Origin: Syntrophorhabdaceae bacterium
Lineage (GTDB): Bacteria; Desulfobacterota; Syntrophorhabdia; Syntrophorhabdales; Syntrophorhabdaceae
Direction: 5' to 3'
Assembly (NCBI GenBank): GCA_028698615.1
Contig: JAQVWF010000017.1
Span: 1-49,766 of the forward strand
Length of the DNA stretch: 49,766 nucleotides
The position numbers and the translations under genes are program-made. The notes below the pieces were generated by a model. The model worked only from the letters and a program-made list of their open reading frames with translations. It did no database searches and had not been told where the DNA came from. Shown here in pieces: positions 7,962 to 15,638 of the stretch; positions within the stretch are counted from its first letter, which is position 1; the number at the start of each line of letters is the position of its first letter.

Positions 7962-8955
7962 AAGGATAAAGAACGGCGAACTCGAAGGCGCTCTCAACAA
8001 ACTCCTGGAAGCGAACAAATGCCTTGTGATGGGTTTCGAAAAGGACAGCTCCACCGTGTATCACAGGGTTTTTAAGGGCAAGCTCGACAATTACGCCCTG
8101 ATGAGCCCCGTTTTTGCGATGAACGGCGCCCTCTACCTGAGGCGGCTCTTCGCCAAGGGCGCGCAGATCGTTCTTGTGCTCCGGCCCTGCGAGATACGGT
8201 CTTACGTAGAGCTTGTCAAGCTGGCCCAGATAGAGTCCGAGGACATCATCGCCGTCTCCGTCGACTGCTTCGGGACGGTCTCTTCGAAGAGGGAGGGAGA
8301 TGTCCCGGCCGGAGAGGCACTCAAGGGTTTTACGAAGGACACAGAATCGGCGCGCTGGGCGTGCACGACCTGCCGCGAGCGCCGCGGCGTCGTGGGCGAC
8401 GCCGGGATCAGGCTCGACGGGAGCGGAAATTTCTGGGCATTTTCCTATACCGACAAGGGCACGACGTTCCTGTCCCTCCTCGACGGCGACGCCGAGGAAG
8501 CTCCCGTCCAGATGGAGATCGGCCCGAGCGAGACCCATCCGGCATTCCAGGTCGACATGAAGGAGTTCACCAAGGATTTTTCAAAATGCATCATGTGCAT
8601 GAACTGCCGTGACATGTGCCCCGTGTGCTACTGCGTGGACTGCGTCTTCAACGGCGACGAGTACCTGCCGAAAGGGGACGCCCTCTTCAACAAGGTCTTT
8701 CGCACCGGTTCGACGGGGATGCCGCGCGGCAAGGAGCTCTTCCATCTCATCCGCATGTACCATGTCTCCCAGACCTGCGTCGGCTGCGGCGCCTGCGAAG
8801 AGGCCTGCCCCCAGGGCATACCGCTTACGAAGTACTTCAAGGGGGTATCGGAGAGGCTCCAGGGGATGTTCTCCTACATGTCGGGCCGGAGCCTGGACGA
8901 GACCATACCTTACCTGACCTTTGTCGAGGACGAACTGAAAGATGCGGAAGACTGA
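7951..8955 (+). CDS. FrhB/FdhB-family iron-sulfur flavoprotein (coenzyme F420 hydrogenase/dehydrogenase beta-like)
   Basis: The 334-residue protein has the FrhB/FdhB core (LRPCEIRSYVELVKLAQI near 77 and AVSVDCFG) and two cluster regions: the dense CIMCMNCRDMCPVCYC with a further C (residues about 215-235) and CVGCGACEEACPQGIP near 276. The first pattern resembles the beta subunit of formate dehydrogenases. The family binds FAD and passes electrons between a two-electron carrier and Fe-S clusters; whether the carrier here is F420, NAD(P)H or a protein partner cannot be read from the sequence. It overlaps mvhD by 11 bases and hdrC by 14, so the three are likely made together. Confidence 0.82.
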   Translation: MQGKRIKNGELEGALNKLLEANKCLVMGFEKDSSTVYHRVFKGKLDNYALMSPVFAMNGALYLRRLFAKGAQIVLVLRPCEIRSYVELVKLAQIESEDIIAVSVDCFGTVSSKREGDVPAGEALKGFTKDTESARWACTTCRERRGVVGDAGIRLDGSGNFWAFSYTDKGTTFLSLLDGDAEEAPVQMEIGPSETHPAFQVDMKEFTKDFSKCIMCMNCRDMCPVCYCVDCVFNGDEYLPKGDALFNKVFRTGSTGMPRGKELFHLIRMYHVSQTCVGCGACEEACPQGIPLTKYFKGVSERLQGMFSYMSGRSLDETIPYLTFVEDELKDAED

Positions 8956-9400
8956 TCGCGCGATAGAACTCACCGGTTACAGGAGACAGGACTTTTCCGT
9001 CTGCCTGGGGTGCAAGATCTGCGCGTCGGTGTGCACCGTGAACGACATTTCCCCCGGCACGAACCCCCAGGAGATGCTCCAGAGGCTTTTTCTCGGAAAG
9101 GATGTGGCCGCCGCCGATTCGCTGGTGCGCTTCTGCACCGGTTGCTACCGCTGCACCGGCGCCTGCCCCTGGGAGATACGTATACCCGAGGTCATCCGGG
9201 CCCTGCGCCATGAGCTTGGCGCGGAGTCTCCCTTCGAAAAGGCCTTCAAGGGGTCGGTCTCTCTCTTCGGCAGGGTTTACGAGCCCTATGTGCTCATGAA
9301 GGCCGTGCCTTTTCTCCTCAAAGGCGGGTACATGAAACATATGACACGGTGGATGGAATACATGGGTTTTCACCTGCCCCACAAGGTAAAGAGGACGTAA
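8942..9400 (+). CDS. hdrC: HdrC-like 4Fe-4S heterodisulfide reductase subunit
   Basis: The 152-residue protein carries two 4Fe-4S motifs, CLGCKICASVC near 21 and CTGCYRCTGACP near 65, in the spacing typical of HdrC, followed by a helical tail with no membrane segment. HdrC passes electrons from HdrA to the non-cubane clusters of HdrB. Its start overlaps the FrhB-like gene, and its stop is one base before hdrB, as expected for an HdrBC pair. Confidence 0.88.
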   Translation: MRKTDRAIELTGYRRQDFSVCLGCKICASVCTVNDISPGTNPQEMLQRLFLGKDVAAADSLVRFCTGCYRCTGACPWEIRIPEVIRALRHELGAESPFEKAFKGSVSLFGRVYEPYVLMKAVPFLLKGGYMKHMTRWMEYMGFHLPHKVKRT

Positions 9401-9401
9401 T

Positions 9402-10082
9402 ATGGAATACGGCTACTACCCCGGCTGCTCGCTGACAGGCTCGGCCCACAAGCTCGACAAGGGCATCAAGAAGGTCTTCGCGAAGCAGGGTCACACCCTC
9501 AGGGAGATACCCGACTGGAACTGCTGCGGTGCTTTCGAGTACGGTGACCGGAAGGAGCTCGCGGGGTTCTCGAAGAAGAACCTCGAAAAGGCGCGGGGGC
9601 ATTTCAGCGAGATCGTCGCTCCCTGTCCGGCCTGCTACAAGAACCTCAAAGAGGCGGACGAAGGGAACGAATTCGCCGTCACGCACCCGCTGGACCTTTT
9701 CGATGAGGCCTTCTTTGCCGCCATGAAACAGGCCAGGGACCTGAAGGGCCAGGTCTTTACCCCCTACTATGGCTGCATTCTCCTGCGGCCGAAAGAGACG
9801 GCGATACGGAACACCACCGTCATGGAAGAGACCATCGCCCGCTTCGGCGGGGAGGTGTCGGGCGGAGCGGTTAAGGACCGCTGCTGCGGCGGGAACCAGA
9901 TATTCATCAACAAGGACGTCACGGAAAAACTCTCGCGCCTTGTCCTTAACAGGTCGAGGGGGACCATCGTCGTTTTCTGCCCCCTGTGCCATATGGCAAT
10001 GAAGACATTTTCGGGCGAAAGGAAGGTCGTCTATTACACGGACCTCCTCCTCCATATCATGGGAGAATCGGGCACGTTATGA
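9402..10082 (+). CDS. hdrB: HdrB-like subunit with two CCG domains
   Basis: The 226-residue protein has two complete CCG motifs: PGCS, NCCGAF, CPAC in the N-terminal half and YYGC, RCCGGN, CPLC in the C-terminal half. These bind the pair of non-cubane 4Fe-4S clusters that reduce disulfides in methanogen HdrB. It is shorter than the roughly 290 residues of methanogen HdrB, though no cysteine is lost. In a bacterium the substrate is unlikely to be CoM-S-S-CoB; the acceptor is unknown. It overlaps the third hdrA by ATGA. Confidence 0.9.
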   Translation: MEYGYYPGCSLTGSAHKLDKGIKKVFAKQGHTLREIPDWNCCGAFEYGDRKELAGFSKKNLEKARGHFSEIVAPCPACYKNLKEADEGNEFAVTHPLDLFDEAFFAAMKQARDLKGQVFTPYYGCILLRPKETAIRNTTVMEETIARFGGEVSGGAVKDRCCGGNQIFINKDVTEKLSRLVLNRSRGTIVVFCPLCHMAMKTFSGERKVVYYTDLLLHIMGESGTL

Positions 10083-11866
10083 ACGTATTGATAATAGGCG
10101 GAGGCATCAGCGGCATCTCGGCGGCAAAGGTTGTCCTCAAAGAGGGGCACAATGCGATCGTCCTCGAAAACACGGCCGAACTGGGCGGGACAATGGCCCG
10201 CATCGCGAATTGCCGCATTGGCTTCAAGACCTTTTTCGATGAAATACGAGATGAACCGAATCTCCGTGTTCTGAAGGGTGCGTCGGTCACGGCGGCGCAG
10301 AGGAGGGCCGACGCGTTTTCGGTCACGCTGAGCGACGGCGAGGTACTGGAGGCCCACAGGGTGATCGTGGCCGCCGGCCTTTCCCCTTACGACCCCGTGG
10401 AGTACAAAGGAAAAAGGGTCCTGACGAGCCTCGAATACGATGCCCGCATCGACCAGCGAAACGGCGACCTCCCCGAGGATTTCAACAAGATAGGCTTCTT
10501 CCTCTGCGTGGGCTCGCGCTCGAAAGAATACCCCCTGTGTTCATCCGTGTGTTGTTCCTACACAATACGCGAGGTCAAGTGGACCCTCCAGCGCGCCAAA
10601 CCCGAGATCGCCGTCTTCTACAACGACCTCAGGCTCTTCGGACAGGAATTCTACCTCGAAAAGGTCTATCGCGACGCGGGTGTTCGCTTTATCCGCGCCA
10701 ATTCCCGGTACTTCGAGGAAGACGAAGAGGGTGTGACGGTGCGTTACTTCGTGGATGGAGAGCTCAAGGAGGAACGATTCAACTACATCGTCCTCGCCAT
10801 CGGGCTGCGCCCCAACCCCGGGCTTGCGGACCTCGGCGCCCTCTTCGGTTTTTCCATGAACGAATACGGCTTTGTCGCGGAAGAGGAGCCCCTCGTGACA
10901 GACGCCCCGGGGGTTTTCGCCTGCGGGGGCGCCCTGGAGCCCATGAACATCAAGGATTCCATCATGACTGGTTTCGGCGCCGGCGTCCTCGCCGTCAAGG
11001 ACGCAGACCTGCTGACAACTGCCGCCAGGGAGGAAGGCCTCATCTGCGACGAGGACCCTCCCGAGATTACCATGCCCGAAGGAGACTTTGCCTCCTGCGC
11101 GTTCTACCTCGGCGTCGATGACCCCGGCGCCGCTATGTTCTACGAATACATGTCGGCCCGTTTCATCGGGTCCGCCCGCGAACTCAGACAGTCCGGCAAG
11201 ACAGTCTACGTGGTGACGAAGAACGTCGTCATGCCCTCCTACGACGAGGTGACCTTCGAGAAGGCGCGGCGCGAGGGCGTCATCGTCATCAATCTCGAAG
11301 AAGGAGATGCCTTCAGCGCATCCGACGGCGTCATGCGCATCATCGGCCCCGGAAAGGACATCGCCCTCGGCATCGACCGCGTTGTCTCCTTTGGCGACTA
11401 CATCGACCATTTTAAGGGACGAGAATTCCTCTCCGTTTACCGCTCCGAGCCCCAGCTCCGCTGGAACCCCACCCGCTGGAGCCGCAGGAAATACCATATA
11501 GGGTTTCTGCGCCATCCCCGCGATAAACGCTGGAAGCCACGGGAGGTTCTCGGAGCCCTCGGTGAAATACTCCTCGACCGGGGAGAGGAGCGCCTCTACC
11601 CGACAGTGGAGGAGGAGCGCTGCAGCGGCTGCGGCTCCTGCAAGGACGCCTGCCCGCAGAAGGCGATAGACATCGTGATAACGGAAAAGCAGGTATCCGT
11701 CTTCGGCCCCATCTCATCCACCGGTATTCCAATGGCCCACGTCGACGAGGACGCCTGTGTATCGTGCGGGTTGTGCGTGTCCACATGCCCTTCCGATGTG
11801 ATCAAATTCCCGGCTGAGGACGAGAACAGAAAGGTAGAGGATTGTCTTGCTCACGTCCCGCCATAG
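10079..11866 (+). CDS. hdrA: HdrA-like flavoprotein, third copy, with C-terminal ferredoxin domain
   Basis: Translation most likely starts at ATG 10079, overlapping the hdrB stop; it gives 595 residues beginning with the FAD motif IIGGGISGISAAKVVLKEG. CVGSRSKEYPLCSSVCCSYT lies near 142. A segment of about 370-480, including FYLGVDDPGAAMFYEY and YVVTKNVVMPSYDE, is not found in the other two copies. Two 4Fe-4S motifs follow, CSGCGSCKDACPQ near 515 and CVSCGLCVSTCPS near 560. The HdrA N-terminal domain and internal ferredoxin insert are absent. This is the last gene of the operon; only 14 bases separate it from the convergent L,D-transpeptidase gene, with no terminator visible. Confidence 0.85.
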   Translation: MNVLIIGGGISGISAAKVVLKEGHNAIVLENTAELGGTMARIANCRIGFKTFFDEIRDEPNLRVLKGASVTAAQRRADAFSVTLSDGEVLEAHRVIVAAGLSPYDPVEYKGKRVLTSLEYDARIDQRNGDLPEDFNKIGFFLCVGSRSKEYPLCSSVCCSYTIREVKWTLQRAKPEIAVFYNDLRLFGQEFYLEKVYRDAGVRFIRANSRYFEEDEEGVTVRYFVDGELKEERFNYIVLAIGLRPNPGLADLGALFGFSMNEYGFVAEEEPLVTDAPGVFACGGALEPMNIKDSIMTGFGAGVLAVKDADLLTTAAREEGLICDEDPPEITMPEGDFASCAFYLGVDDPGAAMFYEYMSARFIGSARELRQSGKTVYVVTKNVVMPSYDEVTFEKARREGVIVINLEEGDAFSASDGVMRIIGPGKDIALGIDRVVSFGDYIDHFKGREFLSVYRSEPQLRWNPTRWSRRKYHIGFLRHPRDKRWKPREVLGALGEILLDRGEERLYPTVEEERCSGCGSCKDACPQKAIDIVITEKQVSVFGPISSTGIPMAHVDEDACVSCGLCVSTCPSDVIKFPAEDENRKVEDCLAHVPP

Positions 11867-11880
11867 ATAGAAGTCGAGCT

Positions 11881-12384
11881 TTATGGCCTTATTTCCACGG
11901 GCGTGCCGTCAGGGGCCAGGGCGGCTATCTCCTCGATCTCTTCATTCGTGACCGCGATGCAGCCTTGCGTCCAGTTGTAGCGGGTGTGAAGGGCGCCGAT
12001 CCATCCGAAACCGTTCTTTATGCCGTGGATCATTATTTGTCCGCCGGGGGAGACACCCAGCTCCCTGGCCCGCTTCCTGTCCTTCACGTTGGGGTAGGAA
12101 ATATGGAGCGACAGGTGATATGCGCTGTTGCTGTTCCGGGCATCAATGATATAGACCCCTTCGGGCGTCTTGTTGTCCCCTTCCTTCTCCTTCGGTCCTT
12201 CAGGAGCTCCTCCTAAAGCTATCCTGTACGTCTTTACAGCCTGTCCTTCCGATAGCAAGGTCAGGCGCCTTGCCTTCTTTTCAATGAGGACCTTGTCGGC
12301 CACGAGATTTCCGGCAGCGAACCCGACCGCCGCCAGCATCATGAGGACCGTCATGATCGACGACGCTCTGAGGAATATCATCAT
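11881..12384 (-). CDS. L,D-transpeptidase (YkuD family)
   Basis: The protein has an N-terminal hydrophobic segment that looks like an uncleaved anchor or signal peptide (MTVLMMLAAVGFAAG) followed by a YkuD domain. The catalytic region is seen as IMIHGIKNGFGW and then NWTQGCIAV, with the active cysteine in QGC and the histidine in MIHG. Such enzymes make 3-3 cross-links or attach proteins to peptidoglycan in the periplasm. I place the start at ATG 12384, giving 167 residues; a GTG at 12450 and ATGs at 12381 and 12354 are alternatives, and none has a strong ribosome binding site. It is convergent with the Hdr operon. Confidence 0.82.
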   Translation of the reverse strand: MMIFLRASSIMTVLMMLAAVGFAAGNLVADKVLIEKKARRLTLLSEGQAVKTYRIALGGAPEGPKEKEGDNKTPEGVYIIDARNSNSAYHLSLHISYPNVKDRKRARELGVSPGGQIMIHGIKNGFGWIGALHTRYNWTQGCIAVTNEEIEEIAALAPDGTPVEIRP

Positions 12385-12720
12385 GAAAAAGACGATACCA
12401 TTTCCTGCTGACCTTTGCCAGAGATCGGATGTGAAAAGACCCTGCCTCACGCCCGTTTGTCGCCAAAGCTCCTCAGCCGAGCACGCGGAGGTTCTGATGA
12501 GAAGGGTGCACAGGAAAAGCCTGCCTTTGCCCCCCCGTCATTCCGGCGAAGGCCGGAATCCAGGAGACAGAACCGGTAGGAAACCATCTGACGGTATAAG
12601 ATCCGGAGTTCGCTCGTTCAGCACTCCTGGTGTCCTGCCGCTGGTCTGCTTACGATCGGGACAGGGCTTTCACTGGTAAAAAAACCTCTTAGTCTGTTGT
12701 TTCAATACCTTGTCATAGTA
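12385..12720. other. Gene-free spacer upstream of the transpeptidase and the GntR gene
   Basis: Apart from the palindromic repeat at 12537-12564, I see no gene or RNA here. The right end grows AT-rich just before the operator region at 12724. Confidence 0.5.
12537..12564. repeat. dRS3-like palindromic intergenic repeat
   Basis: ATTCCGGC-GAAG-GCCGGAAT (12540-12559) is a perfect inverted repeat with 8-base arms, flanked by GTC on the left and CCAGG on the right. Elements of the form ATTCC-N8-10-GGAAT are dispersed in many proteobacterial genomes, the best-known being dRS3 in Neisseria. Only this copy was noticed in the window. Confidence 0.6.
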
Positions 12721-12723
12721 GTT

Positions 12724-12756
12724 ATTTCATGAAATATGAAAAATATTTCATGAAAA
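12724..12756. promoter_or_regulatory. Two TTTCATGAAA palindromes, candidate GntR operator
   Basis: ATTTCATGAAAT (12724-12735) and ATTTCATGAAAA (12745-12756) share the 10-base palindrome TTTCATGAAA, with centres 21 bases apart, two helical turns. They lie directly upstream of the -35 element of the GntR gene, so autoregulation by two dimers on one DNA face is likely. Confidence 0.6.
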
Positions 12757-12759
12757 AGC

Positions 12760-12789
12760 TTGACAGGGATTTCACCGGGGGCGTAGAAT
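12760..12789 (+). promoter_or_regulatory. Sigma-70 promoter of the GntR gene
   Basis: TTGACA (12760-12765) and TAGAAT (12784-12789) are separated by 18 bases. The -10 box ends 7 bases before the ATG at 12797, so transcription should start at or next to the start codon. Confidence 0.65.
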
Positions 12790-12796
12790 TACGGGT

Positions 12797-13495
12797 ATGA
12801 TGACAACGACAAAAGTTAGCAGGCAAAGGCTCAGTAACCAGGTCTACGATATTCTGAAGGAAATGATCGCCGATTACCGCTTCAGTCCCGGCACGAGGAT
12901 CAACGTGGAACAGATCGCCAAGGAGGTCGGGGCCTCCAGGACGCCGGTCTGGGAGGCGGTGCACCGGCTGATACAGGAAGGGCTCCTTGAGAATATTCCC
13001 AACAGGGGGGTTTTCATGGTTGCCCTGAAGCCCGAGAGGGCCATCGAGCTCTACGAGGTGCGCAACGCCCTGGAGGCTCTTGCCGTGCGGCATGCCGCCG
13101 TTAACATAGATGGCAAGACATTGAGGAAGATGCGCAGGTCCATCGAGGAACAGGCAAAGGTCGTGGAGCAGGAAGATCTGGTGGGTTATTCCCAGCTTGA
13201 TTATGACTTCCACGCACTTGTCTATGAGGCAAGCCGGAACAAGACGCTCCAGGAGATGCTCCAGACCGTGAAGAGCAAGATGCGTCCCATTTCATTGCAC
13301 ATCAACCTTGTGCTTGCCGACCTTTACCGGGACCACCTCGACCTCCTCGACGCCCTTGAAGCGCACGACGCTGAGCGCGCCGAGGTCGCCTTCAACAGGC
13401 ACAATTCCCGCATGATCGAGCTCATTGAAAAGAGCATAGGCTCCGATACATGGAAGGAGGTACATGAAGACGGGGAGAGAAAGGCACAATTATAG
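12797..13495 (+). CDS. GntR-family transcriptional regulator (FCD/FadR subfamily)
   Basis: The 232-residue protein has an N-terminal winged helix (QVYDILKEMIADYRFSPGTR, then QIAKEVGASRTPVWEAVHRL) and a helical FCD ligand domain with typical acidic and histidine positions (ELYEVRNALEALAVRHAA, DYDFHALVYEAS, NRHN). FCD regulators usually sense small organic acids and repress neighbouring catabolic or transport genes. It is the first gene of the ABC-transporter operon, and its end lies just before the binding-protein gene. ATG 12797 is followed by a second ATG at 12800; the promoter position predicts a leaderless mRNA. Confidence 0.9.
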   Translation: MMTTTKVSRQRLSNQVYDILKEMIADYRFSPGTRINVEQIAKEVGASRTPVWEAVHRLIQEGLLENIPNRGVFMVALKPERAIELYEVRNALEALAVRHAAVNIDGKTLRKMRRSIEEQAKVVEQEDLVGYSQLDYDFHALVYEASRNKTLQEMLQTVKSKMRPISLHINLVLADLYRDHLDLLDALEAHDAERAEVAFNRHNSRMIELIEKSIGSDTWKEVHEDGERKAQL

Positions 13496-13526
13496 AGATC
13501 TTCACATCATGAAAGGAGGAAGAGTA

Positions 13527-14786
13527 ATGTCACGGAAGATCAGATCGTTTTCAATCGTTGTTCTTATCGGTCTCTTTGTTATGGGTTCCGTCTGTTTGAC
13601 CGGAACGGATGTCCTTGCACAGAACAAGGTGAAGGTCGGCCTTATATTCGGCCTCACCGGAGCCGCATCGCCCATCGGCCCCCTGCAGCTTGACGGAGCC
13701 AAGCTGGCGATAAAGGAAATAAACGCGGCGGGCGGCGTGAAACTCGGCGGCAAGAAGGTACCCATCGAATTTGTCTCCAAGGACGATGAGTCGAAGCCCG
13801 ACGTCGCCATCAGGCGCTTCAGGGAACTCGTCGACGAGAACAAGGTGAACGTCGTCATCGGGCAGACATTCGCGCCTATCTCAGCGGCCCTTAACAAGGA
13901 AGTGAAGAAGACCTCCATCGCATACTTTCCTGTAAATGTTGTGGCTGTCGGGATGTTCGAGAAAAAGGAAATGGCCGAAACGACCTTTGCCATCCATGGC
14001 AGCGCATATTCGATCGGCTACGCCGGCGCCTCGTATATCGTCGACAAACTCGGCTTCAAGAAGATCATATTCTTCGGGCCAGCTTACGCCTTCGGCCGCG
14101 ACCAGTGGGAGGGCGCGAAGGACGCCTTCGCGGCGCGCAAGATCAAGGTGGAATACCTGGAATCACCCGTCGGAACAAGCGACTACACATCGTACCTCCT
14201 GAAGATCAAAGAGAAGAAGCCCGAGATCGTCATGCTTGCCCACTGGGGGGTTGACGCGATCAACGTTCTCAAACAGACGTACGAGGTAGGCATCAAGAAG
14301 AATTCAAAGGTGTGGTTCAACTGGATGACGAACGCCTTCGGCAGCGGCGTGCCGCCGGAAGCCCTGGAGGGTGTTTATTCACTGATGGGCTGGTACTACG
14401 ACATGAAAGGCTTTCAGGATGCGGCCATCGTAAAGGCATCGGACGCCTTCACGAAGAAGTTCCGGGCGGAATACAAGTATCCCCCTGACCCCTATTCGGC
14501 AATGGCCTATGAAGGTGTGAGGGAAGCCGTCCGCGGCATGGAGCTTGCCAATTCCCTTGACGGCAAGGCGATAGCGAAGGCCCTCATGGCCAACCCCACC
14601 TTCGATTCCATGAAGGGCAAGGGCACATGGCGGGCCGACCATCAGCCGATTTTCAAGTATGGGGCCTATGTCACCATCGGCAAGGGAGCCAAGGAGCGCA
14701 AGAACGCGAAATATGACCTCGTAAAGATCATCGGGGCCTACACGGGCGAGGATTATCTCCCCAACCTGAAGACCCTTGGATATTAG
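13527..14786 (+). CDS. Periplasmic substrate-binding protein, branched-chain amino acid/amide ABC transporter family
   Basis: I chose ATG 13527, giving 419 residues, because AAAGGAGG lies 8 bases upstream and the protein then begins with a signal peptide (MSRKIRSF, a hydrophobic core, cleavage probably after VLA before QNKVKVG). The mature part is a type I periplasmic binding fold of the LivK/AmiC group: KVGLIFGLTGAASPIG, FVSKDDESKPDVAIRRFREL, VVIGQTFAPISAAL. It would deliver the ligand to LivM and LivH. The ligand cannot be told from the sequence; the hydrolase in the same operon suggests an amide-like compound as well as the amino acids typical of the family. Confidence 0.88.
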   Translation: MSRKIRSFSIVVLIGLFVMGSVCLTGTDVLAQNKVKVGLIFGLTGAASPIGPLQLDGAKLAIKEINAAGGVKLGGKKVPIEFVSKDDESKPDVAIRRFRELVDENKVNVVIGQTFAPISAALNKEVKKTSIAYFPVNVVAVGMFEKKEMAETTFAIHGSAYSIGYAGASYIVDKLGFKKIIFFGPAYAFGRDQWEGAKDAFAARKIKVEYLESPVGTSDYTSYLLKIKEKKPEIVMLAHWGVDAINVLKQTYEVGIKKNSKVWFNWMTNAFGSGVPPEALEGVYSLMGWYYDMKGFQDAAIVKASDAFTKKFRAEYKYPPDPYSAMAYEGVREAVRGMELANSLDGKAIAKALMANPTFDSMKGKGTWRADHQPIFKYGAYVTIGKGAKERKNAKYDLVKIIGAYTGEDYLPNLKTLGY

Positions 14787-14802
14787 TAGTGATTGATAAG
14801 AT

Positions 14803-14832
14803 GGATGGGGCGGATGAGCATCCGTCCCATCC
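14803..14832 (+). other. Intra-operon hairpin after the binding-protein gene
   Basis: GGATGGGGCGGATG and CATCCGTCCCATCC pair over 13-14 bases with one G-U pair and almost no loop. No T-run follows, so it is probably not a full terminator. Such hairpins behind binding-protein genes usually protect the upstream mRNA and lower expression of the ATPase genes. Confidence 0.6.
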
Positions 14833-14858
14833 TTAAACAAGCATGACTGGAGTTTGTG

Positions 14859-15638
14859 ATGTCATCTGACCCGATAATTGAGACGAAAAAGGCGACGATA
14901 CGCTTCAACGGCCTCACGGCGGTAGACAGTGTCAATTTCCGGATGGCAGAAGGGGAGGCGGTGGGCATCATCGGCCCCAACGGTGCGGGGAAAACCACGT
15001 TCTTCAATCTTCTCACCGGTCTTTACACCCCGACGGAAGGCGCCATCCTGTTTTCCGGCAGAGATATAACAAAGGTCCCCCCCTACAAGAGAGTGGCCCT
15101 GGGGATCATAAGGACCTTTCAGCTCGTCTCCGTTTTTGATTCCCTGCCCGTTATCGACAATCTCGCGCTATCCACCATTCGGTTCGGTGAAAATTACGGA
15201 TCGAAGGGTAAGTTCTTCTTCACCAATGTCCACAATGAACGCATCATGAAGGTCTGCATGGAGAGGCTTCAATTGCTGGGCATCTCCGACAAGGCGGACC
15301 TCATGACCTCGGAGCTTTCTTACGGGGATAAACGCAAGCTTGAGATAGCCGTCGCGCTGTCGCTCAAACCGAGGATACTTCTTCTGGACGAACCCTTCGC
15401 GGGCCTTGGCGACAACGAGATCTCAGAGGTTTCCCTTATCATCAACAGCGTCAAGACGGACCTCAGCCTGATAATCATCGAACACAAGATATCGAGGATA
15501 GTCGACATGGTGGAAAGGCTCTGCGTGATGCACGAGGGCAGGCTTATCGCCGACGGCCCGCCGGACGCGGTGCTCTCCGATCCCACCGTCAGGGAGGTCT
15601 ATTGGGGAAAAGAGGAGGGCCTTACATGCTCAGTGTGA
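14859..15638 (+). CDS. livG: ABC transporter ATP-binding protein, LivG type
   Basis: The 259-residue ATPase has Walker A GPNGAGKT near residue 41, a LivG-type Q-loop (RTFQLVSVFDSLPVIDNL), the signature ELSYGDKRKLEIA and Walker B ILLLDEPFAGLGDNE. I place the start at ATG 14859 with TGGAG about 7 bases upstream; a GTG at 14856 precedes it. It energises the LivH-LivM permease pair together with LivF, with which it overlaps by 13 bases. Confidence 0.9.
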   Translation: MSSDPIIETKKATIRFNGLTAVDSVNFRMAEGEAVGIIGPNGAGKTTFFNLLTGLYTPTEGAILFSGRDITKVPPYKRVALGIIRTFQLVSVFDSLPVIDNLALSTIRFGENYGSKGKFFFTNVHNERIMKVCMERLQLLGISDKADLMTSELSYGDKRKLEIAVALSLKPRILLLDEPFAGLGDNEISEVSLIINSVKTDLSLIIIEHKISRIVDMVERLCVMHEGRLIADGPPDAVLSDPTVREVYWGKEEGLTCSV

